From assembly GCA_023105745.1 (NCBI GenBank), contig JALGQZ010000009.1, positions 12,944,564 to 13,008,563 of the forward strand: a DNA stretch of 64,000 nucleotides, written 5' to 3'. Positions 1 through 13,838 of the stretch are shown here, one piece after another. A program made the translations under genes and the position numbers. Position 1 is the first letter of the stretch. Each line of letters begins with the position of its first letter. This DNA comes from Austropuccinia psidii (taxonomy: Eukaryota > Basidiomycota > Pucciniomycetes > Pucciniales > Sphaerophragmiaceae). The notes under the pieces are model-generated. The model saw nothing but the letters and a program-made list of their open reading frames with translations, was not told where the DNA came from and did no database searches.

Positions 1-2280
1 GTCATGAATTTTGTTTAAAAGCCCTCAGAGTTTTAAAGTCAGTTAATATGGCTTCTTTTCTACTTCATAATTTCTCTTTTAAGCTTTCCGGTGACTTTAA
101 ATATGTTATTAATCCCATTTTTATCTTCTATTATCATTGGTTATATTGATATACCTTGTAATAGCATTGGATTCTTTAATTATGGTCTTATTTATAGCCT
201 AATTCAGTATTATTTGTTTATCTAAAAAGTATTCAAGAGCTATAAAATCTGGTCCAAAATTCTTAAATTAGAAATAGAGATGACCAAATTAACACATTTA
301 ATTTTTAATATACTTCACTATATGTTTTAATTAATCTCTCCAAAAAAATGAATTTTTGGTTGATTTATCCTTTTCAATATCTTTATCCTTCTTCTTCCTC
401 TCTCCTACTCTTTGGTATTTTTATTAAAGTTTAAAATTGGCAGGAAAATTCTATTTTTGTTTTGTTTCAGTTGAGAAACTAATAAACTGTGGGTAATGTA
501 GAAGAAGATGAGAGAAAAAAGACTGAATTCAAAAGGAAAAAATTCAAACAAGAAAATTTTGAGAAAAATCAATCTAAAAAAATTAATTTATAAGAAAAAT
601 ATTTGAAACTTTCCATAACTAAAAAAAGAACAAAAATAAGCCTAATTCAATTTTTCCAAACTTGTTTCAATAAAAAAAAACTTAATTTGCTATAGTTTCC
701 CAATAAAATTGAATATTCATGAAATTGGACATTCAATTACTTTATTATTATAGTGATATTTGTCCTTTTTAGATAAGGATAATTGAATTATTGAACAATA
801 AAGCAAAAATATAATGAAATTAAATAAGATTAAAATACTAAGATTTCTTTTAATAAATAACATATCTGAGCCAACTTCAATATTATCTATAATCTAACAC
901 TTTTGAGTACTGAATTGATAATTTTTTATATATTTCAGCACAAAATTTATTCTTATTTTCCAATGGATAAGGGGACACACTACTTCTTCTGTAAGGTTTG
1001 TCTATGACACTCTTTATAATAGTAACAAATATCAAGAGTACTATGACTTTCCTCAGTAGAAAATATAATATAATTAAATATTAAAACCACCGATTTATAT
1101 AATAATTATATAAAAAGAATGAGTTTAATTATTATTGAATAATTCAATGATAAAACAAATAATTAATAATTTTAATAAATTATAATTATTCTATTATTGT
1201 TATTGTCACTGACAGTTATAACAATGAGAAGTGTAAAGCTCTTAATGAGACAATTACACATGGAAAATATTAATATTTATCCACTTATAAATAATTTAAG
1301 AATATTATTTATAAAAGGAATTATCACACACACTGTGTAGAGATAATTCTTATAGAAAAATTCTATATAAAAAAACCTAATACTAGGTAAAAAAATATAG
1401 AGCTTTAAAGCAAACTTACTTATAATATTTATATAATACAACAAGTCAAACGACAACAGTTATTATATTAAATAATTATTATAAGTTAAAGACACACCAA
1501 AAATAAATATTTTAAAAGATAAAACAACTTTTTATGATAAAAATATATGATTAAAGAGTTTTTAAGAGGAATTTGTGGATTTTCAAAGATATTTAAGGGA
1601 ATAATTTTATATAATGAAGTATATTATAGATGATTACAATAATAATCTGAATTCTATTATTTCAATTATTTGAATTCTAATTCAATGAAGAAAAAAATAC
1701 TTAAGAATTACTTGAATAATAATATTTTATATTTAATAAAACTTTACTTCTTTAAATGTCTAATATGATTGGAATGATGATGAGTGATGGACAAAAGAAG
1801 TGATGAATAGACTCTTTTTATGTCTACAGAGAAGCTCTCATTATTCATAATGGATATAGAGGGTGTTCTTGGGTCAAAACTGCAAAACCATACTTAAAAA
1901 TAAGGTTCTTAATTTAAGGTAACTTATTTTTAATTCCAATTTAAAGTTACCAGTGTTATTCTGAATTCGGAGTGACTTTAATACGCTTTTTAATTAATTG
2001 TTTTAAGCCTTAATATAAATTAAGTTTATTCATATTAAAGTTCATCACATTAAAAACTTAAAAATAGAGTTTCAAGAAAAAATCTCTTAAACTAAATTTT
2101 GAATTAATCTTTAAAGAAATCTTAACTTTCTTCAAGTATAATTAAAAGAGTAAATGTCCAGGCTAATTACAAATAAAAACTGTTTATAAAATATACTTAA
2201 AATTCAATTTATACACAAATAGCATTAATTTGTAATCTGTGTGAAAATCTCAAGCAAATCTATTAAGAATTGGATTTTGA
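1..2280. other. A+T-rich intergenic DNA, no gene seen
   Basis: Stops are dense in all frames and no open stretch resembles a known protein. Short poly-A/T runs dominate. Nothing else could be supported here. Confidence 0.6.
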
Positions 2281-2289
2281 ATGAATTTA

Positions 2290-3110
2290 TGAAGTTATTG
2301 CTATTTTTCCACATGAAATGGAAATACACACAAAACCTCAGCTTTTCATAAGGTTTCAATGCTTGTGAATTTAAATTTTTGAGCTTATTTAAGCTTTGAC
2401 AGTTCTTAAAACCATGATTTCAAGCTTGCATATTGGGATTTACCCTTTGGAAGCTTGAAATTCCTGTCCAAATTGGGATAAAACAGGCTTAAACTTTAAT
2501 TTTGGATCAGATTCTAATCTTAAAGCTTAAATAAGGTTGGAAAACCTTAATTGAATCCTTTCAGATCCAAAAAGCTGGGTACCCCAACTCTGTTTTATCT
2601 TTTTCCTTTGTCCAACCTTTTTGTGTGGATTTTTCCCTTTTATTTATTTAAAGCCATACTATGGTCTTAAACACCTTTAAATTGGGCTCATGCAGGATTT
2701 ACATTCTGTATGGAAAATCCTTAGCCAATTCAGTAGATATACACAACACCTTAATTTTAACTAAAATTTTGGTATGCTTGCATAAACCTTATGCAACTTT
2801 AAGTTTAATCTTTTAAAGCTTAAATTCAACAACTTTGAAAAGAATTGAAAGGTTTGCAATTGTACTGTGAGATTCTTAAAACTTCTAATAAGTTAAGAAA
2901 TATTCATTTTTGGGTATAACACCCTATGGGTCTACCTTAGGTTATTTTTTAGGTAGAATCCAACAATGACATAATAATTATAGCTTTGTTTATCCAAAAA
3001 AAGTTATACTTATTTTTTATTATTTTCATTTTAAATTCAGTTGATAATTCTGTTTAAGACTAAATAAACTGTGTATAATGTTATTTGTGGCCTTATGGGT
3101 ATGTCACACA
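2290..3110. other. Unassigned, less A+T-extreme noncoding segment
   Basis: This stretch is visibly less A+T-extreme than its flanks and is rich in the palindromic hexamer AAGCTT and close variants (around 2395, 2425, 2450, 2524 and 2817). No reading frame stays open. It may be an old LTR or other transposon remnant, but no termini or target duplication could be recognised. Confidence 0.3.
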
Positions 3111-3259
3111 TACCTCACAGGCTCACATCTTCTTTCCTCTCAATTAAGGTGGGGTCACCTCTGGGTAAAATTTCTGTAACTCAACTCTAAATAAGCTTAA
3201 ATTAAGTTTTTAATATTTTCTGTATAATAATTTAAAATCCTAAAAGCCTTACTTTAATT

Positions 3260-3315
3260 CACACCACATGAGGTGTTAACAATCAATTTTTGTGTTAAAA
3301 TTGAGGTGTGGTGTG
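3260..3315. repeat. Small inverted repeat (hairpin)
   Basis: CACACCACA at 3260-3268 is matched by its exact reverse complement at 3307-3315, with a loop of about 38 bases. It could form a small hairpin or be a fragment of a MITE. No function can be assigned. Confidence 0.45.
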
Positions 3316-3486
3316 TAGCTTAGAAGTTATGGGGAATTGAAGTATTTTCAATTGAATTGTCAAAATGTGCATGTGTATTACATAAGCTAGCTTTGATTTA
3401 AATATGAGTTATTAATTATTACAGTTATTTACTGTAAAAACTCAATCTAATTACATGTACAAATTACAAGTATAGTACATGATGAG

Positions 3487-4250
3487 GAATTAAAGAAAAA
3501 ATAAATTGGAAAAATTAAATCTGGGGGGGAAGGAATCTTGGCTCCAAGGCTTCCAGACTGCCCCAAATTACTTACTTACAGGTTTGGGATGTCAAAATTC
3601 ACGCAAAAGTTAATCACTTTTTTCCCGGAATCGGGTCACAGGGTCTGTGACTCAATTGATGATGAGGTTTTGATACCAACCAGGGCAGTTTTAATTGTTA
3701 CCAAGAGGCTAAAGCCACCCTTAAGTGAAAAAAATCTTAGTAAAACCAGAATTAACTGGTTTTGATGTCTCTTACACACATTCTGACATGTTTTGAAGGC
3801 TTGAAACCAGATATTACAATAGAATTGGCTGATTTAAGGGTTTAAAATGGCTAAAACCAGCCCTTTTTTGGTTTAAACCAGGGTTCAATTATTCCATAAT
3901 TGGCTTTTCTGTTGTCGGAGTGTTTTCCACTCCTGAAAATATTAAATTTCACTTTTTGAGTAAGAAAGTTAGTGACTATAAAAGAATTTCTTCTTTGCCC
4001 CACTTTTCTCTTAATGTTAGAATCTTTTCCTTTTATAGTTAGTCTAAACACTGTTAAATCAATCCATAAAAGATTCCAACCACCCTTTTTAAAGGATTTT
4101 TAACCTTTTAACCATGTGAAAAAATCATCATAATCATTTCTACCCTTGAACCACCCCATAAGTGAATTAAAGTATCTTTAATCACTTTCAGCTTTGTCAC
4201 TTTGTTTCCAAATTCACTCTGGTCACTTTTTGGTGTGTGTTCTATTTTAA
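3487..4250. repeat. Dispersed repeat, copy A (less decayed)
   Basis: This segment can be aligned by eye with 5168-5900. Shared landmarks in the same order are a start 'ATAAATTGGA.AATTAAAT' followed by a G-rich stretch and 'GAATCTTG', then 'ATTCCATAATTGG' near 3890 and a region of short conserved words up to about 4250. This copy keeps more G and C. The open frames of 75 aa (3538-3765, +) and 66 aa (3851-4051, -) match nothing I recognise and are not preserved in the other copy, so they are probably chance. It is probably an old transposon fragment of unknown class. Confidence 0.45.
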
Positions 4251-5167
4251 ATTTTTTTCAAAAACTTTATTCTTATATTTATTTCATTCAGTTTTTTTCT
4301 TAATTAATTCCAATTGAAATTTTTCTTGAAGAAATTTATTTTGTAGATTTAAATATCTCTTGTAAAGTATTTTTGGATAAATTTTTATTGTTGTTAAAAC
4401 AATAAATATTTATAGTATCATTGTTTTATACCTACAAAGTTGAAAACAATAAATTTGGTGTTTTTTTTAATTGAAAATCTTAAATCTTAATATTTTTAAT
4501 CATATTGTACCTTATAAAAATTTTGAGGACAGGAGAAGTACTTGATTTTTAATAAAATTTTCATATCCAAACCTTAAATAACTCAAAAATACTTTTTTTA
4601 AAAATTTCAAACTAATATTAAAAATATATTTCATTAATCACTTAATTGTTTTTTCTCTTTAAACTTAAAAGAAAATGTTTTTTTGTTTTGTTTTTGTTTT
4701 TTTGAGGGGGGGAAAGGATCTTTTTAAACCTTGAAGGTATTTTTTAGATATGGTAAAAAAAAAAAAAAAAAAACTAAAAAATTTGAAATTATAAATAAAA
4801 ATATTTTTTTAAGTTTTCAAAGAATATAATCTAAATTAAACAAAAAAAAAATTAATTTTTTTTAAAAAAAAATAATTTTATAAAATCCAAAAAAATTTAT
4901 CATTATTTAAAGTCTTAATAAAATAAAACATTTAATTTTTCAACCAAATTTAGTTTTAAATATCTTTTTTTTTTTTGTTAAAATATAAGATTTTCTGTGT
5001 AGATTCAATTTATTCAGAATTTTTATTATATTTAAATTTAATTGTGTGCATTTGTTGCCACAAGAATCTTTCTTTCCACATGAATTATGAATCTGTAAAT
5101 TTTCTTCAAATTAAAAGTTGATATTAACAACAGCTGTGGTATAAATATTGTATTAAAACTTGTTTAA
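4251..5167. other. A+T-rich intergenic DNA, no gene seen
   Basis: Poly-A and poly-T runs, such as the A-run near 4755-4772, with no sustained open frame and no recognisable motif. Confidence 0.6.
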
Positions 5168-5900
5168 TAGAATAAACATAAATTGGAAGAATTAAATTTG
5201 AGAGGGGCAAAAGAATCTTGTATTAATGGTTTCCATCCCCCTCTCAAAGTCTTCTAATGTATGAATGAATTTTCAAACCTCATTAAAAAGCCCATAAATT
5301 CTTTTTATTTAAATGTTTTCACAGGGCTTCTACAACAATTGAGTATGATTTTAGTTAAAACTAGAAAAAAGTTAAAAAAAAATAATCAAAACAGTCTTTT
5401 CTGATTGAATAGATTATCAAACACATTATTATTTGTTTTGAGCCCCCATAACCAGCTTTCACCATAAAAATAAGTGTCTAAAATTTTAAAAAAATAAAGA
5501 AATCCAAAACACTTTTAGATTGAGCTAGGTTCCAAAGATTCCATAATTGGATTTTATGTTTCCAATCTTATTATTCTAAGACCTTTTTTTAATTTTTTTA
5601 AAAAGATATTTCAATGCCATAAAAGAATTCTTCTTAGGCCTCATATTTTATTTTCAAGTTTAGATATTATTAATTTAATATTATTTTGAATTATCTTTCA
5701 CTTAATAAATCAAAAATTTAAAACCCTCCTTTTGAATAATTTTCAAAATTCTAGTCATTTTAGAAGAAAATATTTTGAATACTTTTCATAATTTAAACTT
5801 GATTAAAAATTCAAATGAATAATATTTAATTACTATAAGCTTATTTTTCTCAGCTCATAAATTCACTCTTTTATTTTCTATTTTGTTTTATCTTCAAAAC
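5168..5900. repeat. Dispersed repeat, copy B (more decayed)
   Basis: Direct-orientation relative of 3487-4250, with 'AAATTGGAAGAATTAAAT', a G-rich word, 'GAATCTTG' and 'GATTCCATAATTGGATTTT' near 5540 in the same order. Many positions that are C or G in copy A are T or A here. No coding potential is seen. Confidence 0.45.
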
Positions 5901-6897
5901 TCACTTTTAGGGACTTTTTAATAATATAGATTTATTTCAGTCCTTTTATAGATTACTAAAAAGGATGATTCCTGAATTAAGTCTTTAATAACCTTTTATT
6001 TCTCTTTTAAAATAGTTTTTTTTAATTAATTTTTAAAATATTATTACCTTATGAGGATAAAATTAAAATATATAGAAATTTGATTTGATTTTCACTTAAA
6101 AACTTTAATAATTAATATTTTTAGTCAGATTTTATAGGTTTTAAGGTAATTTTTTGAGTATAAAAGAAAAGGATTTTTAAACAAATTTAAGCCTTTCCAT
6201 TAATCAATAGAATAATTATATTAATTTCCCAAAAAAATTTATCAAATTAACATAATTTTTTTTATTTTTTTTTTTAATGTAAGAAATTCCTTTTTTTTTA
6301 AAAAAAATAAATAAATAAATTTTTAAAACTTAAATTTTAAATAAAAAAAATTAAATTTAATTCAAAATATAACTCTTTTAAATTTTCTTTTTTTTTATTA
6401 ATTATTAAAAAAAATAAAAATAAAAAAATAAATAAATAAATAATTGAATTGTTTTATTATTTTTATTCATTAAATAATTTTATTTTACCAACTTTAAAAA
6501 AATTGGAAATGTTAAAGAAAAAAAAAAAAAAAAGAAGGAATTTGATATTCTTATTTTATATATATATATATATATATAAATATTCAATAATGTTAGTTGA
6601 ATTTTAATATTTGAGATATAAAGATAAGAAATATTGAAAAATTTTCTCCCTTTTTTTTCTTTTCTTCTTTTAATTATAAATTATTATTTTTTGTTTTTAA
6701 AGAGAAAAGAAAAGGTTTTTTTTCTTTTTTTACTCAATTTAAAATATTTAAGTGTTATTATTTTAAATGATTTTTTCTCTTTTCAATTTAAGATATAATA
6801 ATAATAATTAACCCTAAAAAAAAAAAAAATCAATTTTTTTTGAATTAATTTTAAGATTTTATTCTAAAAAAAATGAAATTATATAAATTTAAATTAG

Positions 6898-6933
<36 letters not shown>

Positions 6934-9206
6934 TTACTTATTTTAAAAATCTTTAATAAAATATAATTCAAAAATTTTTTATAATTTTTCTTTTTAAATT
7001 TCTGTTTTTTTTTTCAAAATAAAAAAAAAAAAAAAACTAAAAGCTTATTTTTTTTATATAACTTTTTCTTTTTTTTTAAAAAAAAAGAAAAAACTATTAA
7101 TATCATTTTTAAATTTTTATTAGATTTAAAACAAAAAATCTAAAATAATTCTTTCATTTATAAATAAAAGAGAAAATTTGAAATCAATTTACTCTTGGTT
7201 TTTGTTTTTTTTTTTTCAAAAACAAACAAAAAAAAAGCTAAAATGAATTGTTTAAGTAATATATACATATTTATAGTTTTTTTTTTCTGTTATTGTGGAA
7301 GAAAATTGGTCACAAAATTAAATTTAAGAAACAATTCAAACAAAACTTCTTTACTAATTTTTGGTGTATTTTTTTTTCCCTATTAATAAGTACTAGGTAC
7401 ATAAACACCACATAGACTTGAAACTCAGATGGATAGATTTGAGAAATATTATTATTGTCTTTTTATTATACTTTAGGTTTCATATGACTTAATTCCTCAT
7501 AATGTTTTCTAAAAAAATTGTAAAAATAAAATTCAGATTTTTGAACTCCTCAAAGATAATTCTAAAAAGATTATGATATAAAATCAATATTCTTAATTTC
7601 ATTTAATTAATGAGGAAAATTTTAATTTTTTATCCTTTTTAATTCTTATTTTGAATTTTTTTTTCTTAAATAAATTATTTTATTAAAAGTTAAATATTTC
7701 ATTAAATGCAACTTTTTTTAAAAAAATAAATTTCTTTTGAAAAATAAATAAATATTCATCTGACTAAACTAAGAAGGTCTTTTTCATGATTTTTTTTTTG
7801 ATTTATATTAATGAAAATTGAAGTTTTATCATTAATTAAAGAATTAAAAATTTATATCAAGATAATAACAGTCTCTTAGGTAGGCTCATATAGGTAAATA
7901 AATTGGAATTTGAAAAATATTTTAAACACTTTTGAGTTTTAAGTATTTTTAAGATATGTTTTTTTACATAAATCTTTCAAAATATTATCTAGTTTATAAA
8001 ATATCATCGATAAGAAGGAAATTAAATTAAAAATAACATCAAACTAAATTATCACCCTTTCATATATAGATATATTTTATCATTTAAATGAGAAAAATGA
8101 ACTTTTTTTTCTTCCCATATTTAGTGTCTTGTGAAAAACTGAATATGGGTATATTGAAGTTCTAATTACTTATAGAGTTAATTTACAATTTTTTATTATT
8201 TTAATTATAAAAAGTGTTTAAAATTATATTAGAATAATTTTCGTTTTTTTTGGGGGATAATATATACATATCAAATTGAACCTTATCATATAAGTTGAAA
8301 ATAGATACTTATATTTTATAAATTGGTTTTTTTGAATAACCTTTAGTTTTATTTATTATTATTTTATTATCTAATCATTTGTTTTAAAAATGGAAACACA
8401 ATAGAAAATTCAAAATCTTTTGATGTTATTTTGAAATTTATAACAAAAAAAAACCTATTTTGAGATATTTTTTTATTATATTTCTCTTTAAAACCTTTTT
8501 ATTTGCTTTAAAAAATAAATCTATAAATATCTTAAGCAATCAGAATAAATATATGTATATATATATTCAAGCTAAAAAATTTAATCAAATGAAAATAATC
8601 TTACTATAAGAAGCTTAGAGAGCAAGGCTTTATGAATATAAACAATAGCTTTTAATTACTTAAATAAAGAAGTAGTAATTAAGAGGTTTTTTTTCAATGA
8701 ACTTAGGTTTTTAATAAAAAAAATAAAAAAAAAAGTTTTCTTTTCAATTTTGAAATGAATTAAAGAAGTTTCTCTTGAAAAAAAAGGCATTTTTGAAAAA
8801 AAAAATCTAGTAAATAACTGTTATTTAAATTTATTTAGAAATTTTTCTTATTAATGAATATTTCTGTCGATTTTGAAGAAAAAAAATTTACTTGATTTTA
8901 TTTATTTATTTTTTCATTTCTTCTCAAAATTGAAATAAATTAAAGTTTTAACTTTGAAATTTTTGATTATAAGTTTTCCACCATTTTGTTTTTTTTGTTT
9001 TTTTTTAATATTAATAATTCAAAAATAAAAATATTTTAATTAAATTATTCTTTGGTTGAAAATTAAAAAAATAAAAAATAAAATAAAATCACTTTCACAC
9101 TTTTTTTTTCTTTTCAAAAAAAAAACAATTATTTAGAAAAATGCTTTGAAATAATTCAATCAAAATTCTTTTTTCTTTGATTTATGAATTTGAAAAATTT
9201 TAAATA

Positions 9207-9237
<31 letters not shown>

Positions 9238-10555
9238 AAATAAAAAAAATAAAAAAAATAAAAAAAATAAAAAAAATAAAAAAAATAAAAAAGAAATTAA
9301 AAAGAAATAAAAAAATAAATAAAATCTTTTTTTGTTTCCCAAAAAAATAATAATTTCAAATCATTATTTGTTTTCAATTTTAATTAATTAATTCCTTAAA
9401 AATAAATTTTACCTTTCAGTTAAATTTAATTCAAATTGAAAATAAATCTTTTATTGGAATCGAAAAAAAAAAAAATCTTTTGAAAATTTAAATTTGTTTT
9501 TAATATTTTTTTTTGTAAATTATTAAAACTTTTTTAAAATTATTTTAATTTTTTGATCTATTGATTTTTTAATTTCAATTTTTAAGATTTTTTTTTAAAT
9601 AAAATAATTTATTTTTAGTTTTTTTGTTCTGTTTTTCTAGTTATTTGAATCTTTTAAAAAACTTAAATGATTTTTTTTGAGGGGGGGGGGGGGGGTGAGG
9701 AATTATTATATGTTTGTTTTATAAAATATAAATTTGATTTAATTTATTTATTTTTTTAAAAAATTAAAAGATTAAATAAAAAATAATAAGTATTTTTCAA
9801 TCTTAAAAAAAAATAATTTTTTTTTCTTTGATTGAAAAACAAAAAGCAAATATATAAAAAAAAATGAAAATTAAAATAAATCATTCTAACTGATTTTGAT
9901 TTCAAAATATGTTAAGTGAGAAATTTTTTCCATAAATTTATAAAATAAATTAACTTTGATGGTCTTTCAACCAAAAAAAAAAAAAAAGCAAATTCAGAAC
10001 CCCATATAAAAGATCTTGTTGTAATACTGTATTCTTCCTTTATTTGGTGTATAATATTAATTATGCCAAATTTATTATGACTCAGTATTATTATTTTTTG
10101 TATTTATTTTTCAAAAATTTTAGAATTAAAAAATAGATAAATTAAAATTAAGATTAAACTAATTTAAATTAAAATTTGATTAAAAAAATTATTCATAAAA
10201 TTTGTTAATTTTTATTATCAAAACTATATATTATATATATTAATTTAAAATTTAAAATAAATACCTAAAAGTCAATTTAATTTGATTTGAGATTTTGAAT
10301 TGAATTAAAAAAAACTAGCATTTCAAAGGCAAGATAATTAATTTTTTGGAGTGATGATTGAGTTATTTTATTTTTTTTAAGTGATAATGTTCTATGACAT
10401 TTTTATTGGTACAGTTTAAGATTTTACCTTAAAAGTTTTTTATTTGGAATCAATTAGCCTAAATTATTCTTTTTGATTTTAAAAGTTAAAGATTTAAAAT
10501 TAAAATTAAAATTAAAATTAAAATTAATTAAATTTTTTCTTTTCATTTTTTAAAT
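5901..10555. other. Low-complexity A+T-rich intergenic DNA
   Basis: Dominated by homopolymer runs, an (AT)n stretch near 6560-6578, a 9-bp simple repeat at 9203-9291 and a run of 15 G at 9681-9695. Frames that stay open (7195-7386 +, 9160-9342 -) do so only because poly-T/A lacks stops. The last 60 bases before VPS25 are an AAAATT-type simple repeat, so its promoter has no obvious TATA or other element. Confidence 0.6.
9203..9291. repeat. Simple repeat, TAAAAAAAA unit (9 bp)
   Basis: About ten tandem copies of one T followed by eight A. Because the unit is 9 bp it reads as a Phe/Leu-rich 60-residue frame on the minus strand (9160-9342). I treat that frame as an artefact. Confidence 0.85.
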
Positions 10556-11483
10556 ATGATAAAAAATTCTCCTCAAGAAAATCAAAATCAAAATCAAAAT
10601 CAAAATCAAAATCATCAAAATCAAAATTTAATCAAATTTTCAAATCAAATCAAATTATTCTCAATAAAATCAAAATCAAATTTTAAATTTCCTACAATTT
10701 ATTCTTTTCATCCTTTCTTCACGTAAAGTATTTCTTTCATTTTATTATTAAAATTATTTTAATTTTAATTTTAATTTTTCTTAGAAAACAACCAAACCCT
10801 CAAACTTGGTCTCATCAAGTTTTAATTTGGCAAAATTTAATTTTATCTTATTGTCGTTTTCATAAAATATTTAAATTCGATTTAAATCAATCTTTAATTG
10901 ATTTAGATTTATTCAATAATCTGCAAATTAAAAGTAAGTTTTTTGTTTTTTTCTTTTATTCTTCATCTTATATTAATCTTCTTATTAATCATCTTAATTT
11001 CCTTTTCGATCGATATCTTAAAAATTTTTTTAGGAAATTTAAATTTTGATACAATCTTATCAATTTTCGATTTTATGGTCAATCAAGGTAATCTTTAAAA
11101 TTGAAAATTTCATTTCAAGGTCTTATTACTAAATCTTTCATCCTTCATTCTTTAATTTAGGTACAGCTGAATATTATCCTAATCGTCCTCTAATATCACA
11201 AAAATCTACTTCTTCAACTACTTTTATCTTAATTCATTTTCATCCTATATCTTATTGGTCTCAATTAATTTATAATTATATATCATCAAACGGTCTAACA
11301 AATTCAGTATTAACTTTACACGAATTAACTTCAGATGATCAACCTCAATTAGAACTTCGTGGTTTAGATAATATCATCTTAAAAAAATCACTTAATTTAT
11401 TAGTCAAACAAGCTAAAGCAAAAATCTTTAAAGGTTCAATAGATGGTTTAGCCGGTGAACCAGAAGGTGTAAAATTCTTTTAG
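10556..11483 (+). CDS. VPS25: ESCRT-II complex subunit VPS25
   Basis: Four exons: 10556-10722, 10785-10933, 11034-11087 and 11161-11483. The introns are 62, 100 and 73 nt with GT-AG ends, and the product is 230 aa. Vps25 is the ESCRT-II subunit that binds Vps20/CHMP6 and helps start ESCRT-III assembly at endosomes, sorting ubiquitinated membrane proteins into multivesicular bodies. The first conserved block, HPFFT followed by QPNPQTW, aligns with the FPPFFT...Q start of the first winged helix. It is followed by LILSYCRFHK, LFNNLQIKRNLNFDTI, and in the second winged helix SVLTLHELT, FHGLD-like LRGLD and the invariant C-terminus GVKFF. Conserved blocks join cleanly across every intron, which supports the model. 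The about 50 residues before HPFFT are an Asn/Gln/Lys/Ser-rich extension, partly written by a (CAAAAT)n run, and are absent from human VPS25. The first ATG of the open frame was taken. A later start cannot be excluded. Confidence 0.93.
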
Positions 11484-13838
11484 AAATCATTACTTTTTAA
11501 TTAAATACTTATCAATTGACTTGATTATTTATTTTTGGAAAATAAAAAACTTGTATTTTATTTATTTGAAATTGAATTAGCAATTTAAAGCTATCTTCAT
11601 GTAAGAATATTTTACTCGATAAAAAAAAAAAAACTCAATTTTTCTTGCCTAAATCCATTTAATCAAGGTATTCTTATTCTTATCCTTAACCTTCATAAAT
11701 TTATTTGAAAAACAATCTAGTGAGTCTTGAATTATCATTTTACCTATTTAAATACATAACACTTTCAATATCAAAAAATTCATAATTACTCATTTTTCAA
11801 CTTAAATTCAATAAATTCATTTATTTTTACTTTCTCCCTCTCTAACACCCCTCCCCCCCCAAAAAAAAAAGACCAAACATAGAAACCTTGGAAGAAAAAT
11901 GTTTCCTTTGGCTAAAAAAAACTCAAAAAGACTTTCATAAAACCTAATTAAAGGTTTTTGAGTTGTCAATCAAATTTTTAAATTAAAACCCCAAAATAAT
12001 ATTATAATTGTTTTTTTTTCTTTAATTTTAATTTATTATTATATATATATTCTAATTACTACTTCTTCCCATATTTTTGGGCAAAGGAATTTTATAAATT
12101 TCTATTATGATTAGTTTTTTTTTACTTTTTTTAAAAAAATAAATAAATAAAATTAACTTTTAACTTAGTCAACATTTTAATTTTGAAGTTTTTGTTAGAT
12201 ATATATATATATATATCCAATCAAAGGAAGGAAAAAAGAAAATAAGTAAATCAAGTTGTTTTATATACAACACCAATAGATATATATATATTACATTAAA
12301 TCATATTGAAAATTGAAAATTAATTATTTATATGATTCACCGGGGCATAATTTATGTAACTGGATGGCCAGTGTTTGAGCATCACTCTAATTCCCATTGG
12401 AAGAAGAAAGGAGAAACTATCAGTTTTCTGATTATATTACTAAATATCTTTATGCAATAGCCAGGATATCCTAACTAAATTATTGGGGTATAATATTTAG
12501 ATCACTAATATATTCTTGTGATGTCACAAGTATATTACCAAAAAAAAAAAACACAAAGATATACTCATTCAATATTCCTAATAAAACTTTAAAATTAAGA
12601 ATAAAATTTTTTAAATTATTTAAGAGAACAAAATATAATTAACTAAAATTTTAATAATTTAATAAAAAGGAAAATATGGAATTATTTAACCTATGAGAGA
12701 ATTTTATAAATCTATTTTTGAAATCTTTTTGATTATTAATTGAAACCATTTAAAGTATCAATGATAATATCTTAATTTCTTATTGAAGTTTTTATAATGA
12801 TATTCCCAAAATACAACTTGATATAATTAGATACTTTAAAATACATTTAATTTGAATAAAAAAATTAAAATTAATAAAAAATTTAAATCTTATTCAAAAA
12901 ATTTTTTAAAAAAAAAAAAAATTAAAATAAAAAATTAAAAAAATAAATTTTGTAATTTTATTTTTTTAATTAAAAAGATTTTCTTTAATGAAAAAATTTT
13001 ATTTAAAAAAAAAAAAAAAAAAAAAAAATTTTTTTTTTTTTAAAATTATATTAACACAAATAAATTAAATAATTAAATGTATATTTTTTTTTCTTTTTTT
13101 TTTTTTTTTTTTTTGGAATAATTAATTATAATTTTAAATCTTTTGAAAATAAAGAAAATATTAAAATAAATTAAATAAAATATAGAAAATTAATCAAAAA
13201 AAAGACTCTTCTTATTTTTTTTTTTTCAAAAAAATAAACTTAAAAAGGTTTTTAAATATTTATATTATGGCTTAATGTACTTATACATTTTATTAAATCC
13301 TTGGTAAAAAAAAAAAAACTATAAAATAATAAATTTAATTTAATTTATTAATAAATAAATTATTATTATCATAATCATTATTTACCAATATATATATATC
13401 AGAATGTGATTATTTTTTTAAAAAAAAATGAATTTAAAACAAAATTTGAAAAGATGATTTTAGTTAAATAAATAGAAAGTTAAGATTATTTTTTATTTAA
13501 ATAAGATAAGTTTATATTAATTAATCAGTTTATTATTTTAAAAATTATAATAAATATTAATTATGAATTATATTTCATTAAACTCCCTCAATAGATTATA
13601 AATTAATTAAGCTTATTTTTAAATTTTTATTGAATTATTTTATTTTATTTTTTTCAAAAAATCTTGAAATGAGTGGTTAAATTGGCTTTATCCCCTAAAG
13701 GTGCTCTAATCTGACCGATATCCCCGTTTGAGGGTGACCTACCATCCCAAAGATTACATCAAATTATATCATTATTTAATTTTTTTTTTTAATTTTTTTA
13801 ATAAATTAAAAATTTATTAAATTATTATTATTATAATT
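11484..13838. other. Intergenic region between VPS25 and UBC1
   Basis: No gene is seen. Mostly homopolymers and A+T repeats, with (AT)n near 12198-12216. One less A+T-rich island at about 12335-12530 has no sustained open frame and may be a transposon remnant. A G+C-richer patch at 13680-13760, just upstream of the UBC1 start codon, stands out from its surroundings and may be the promoter or 5' leader. That is inferred from position and composition only. Confidence 0.5.

Noticed and set aside
9160..9342. 60-residue minus-strand frame (Phe-rich)
   Set aside because: Product of the TAAAAAAAA 9-bp simple repeat.
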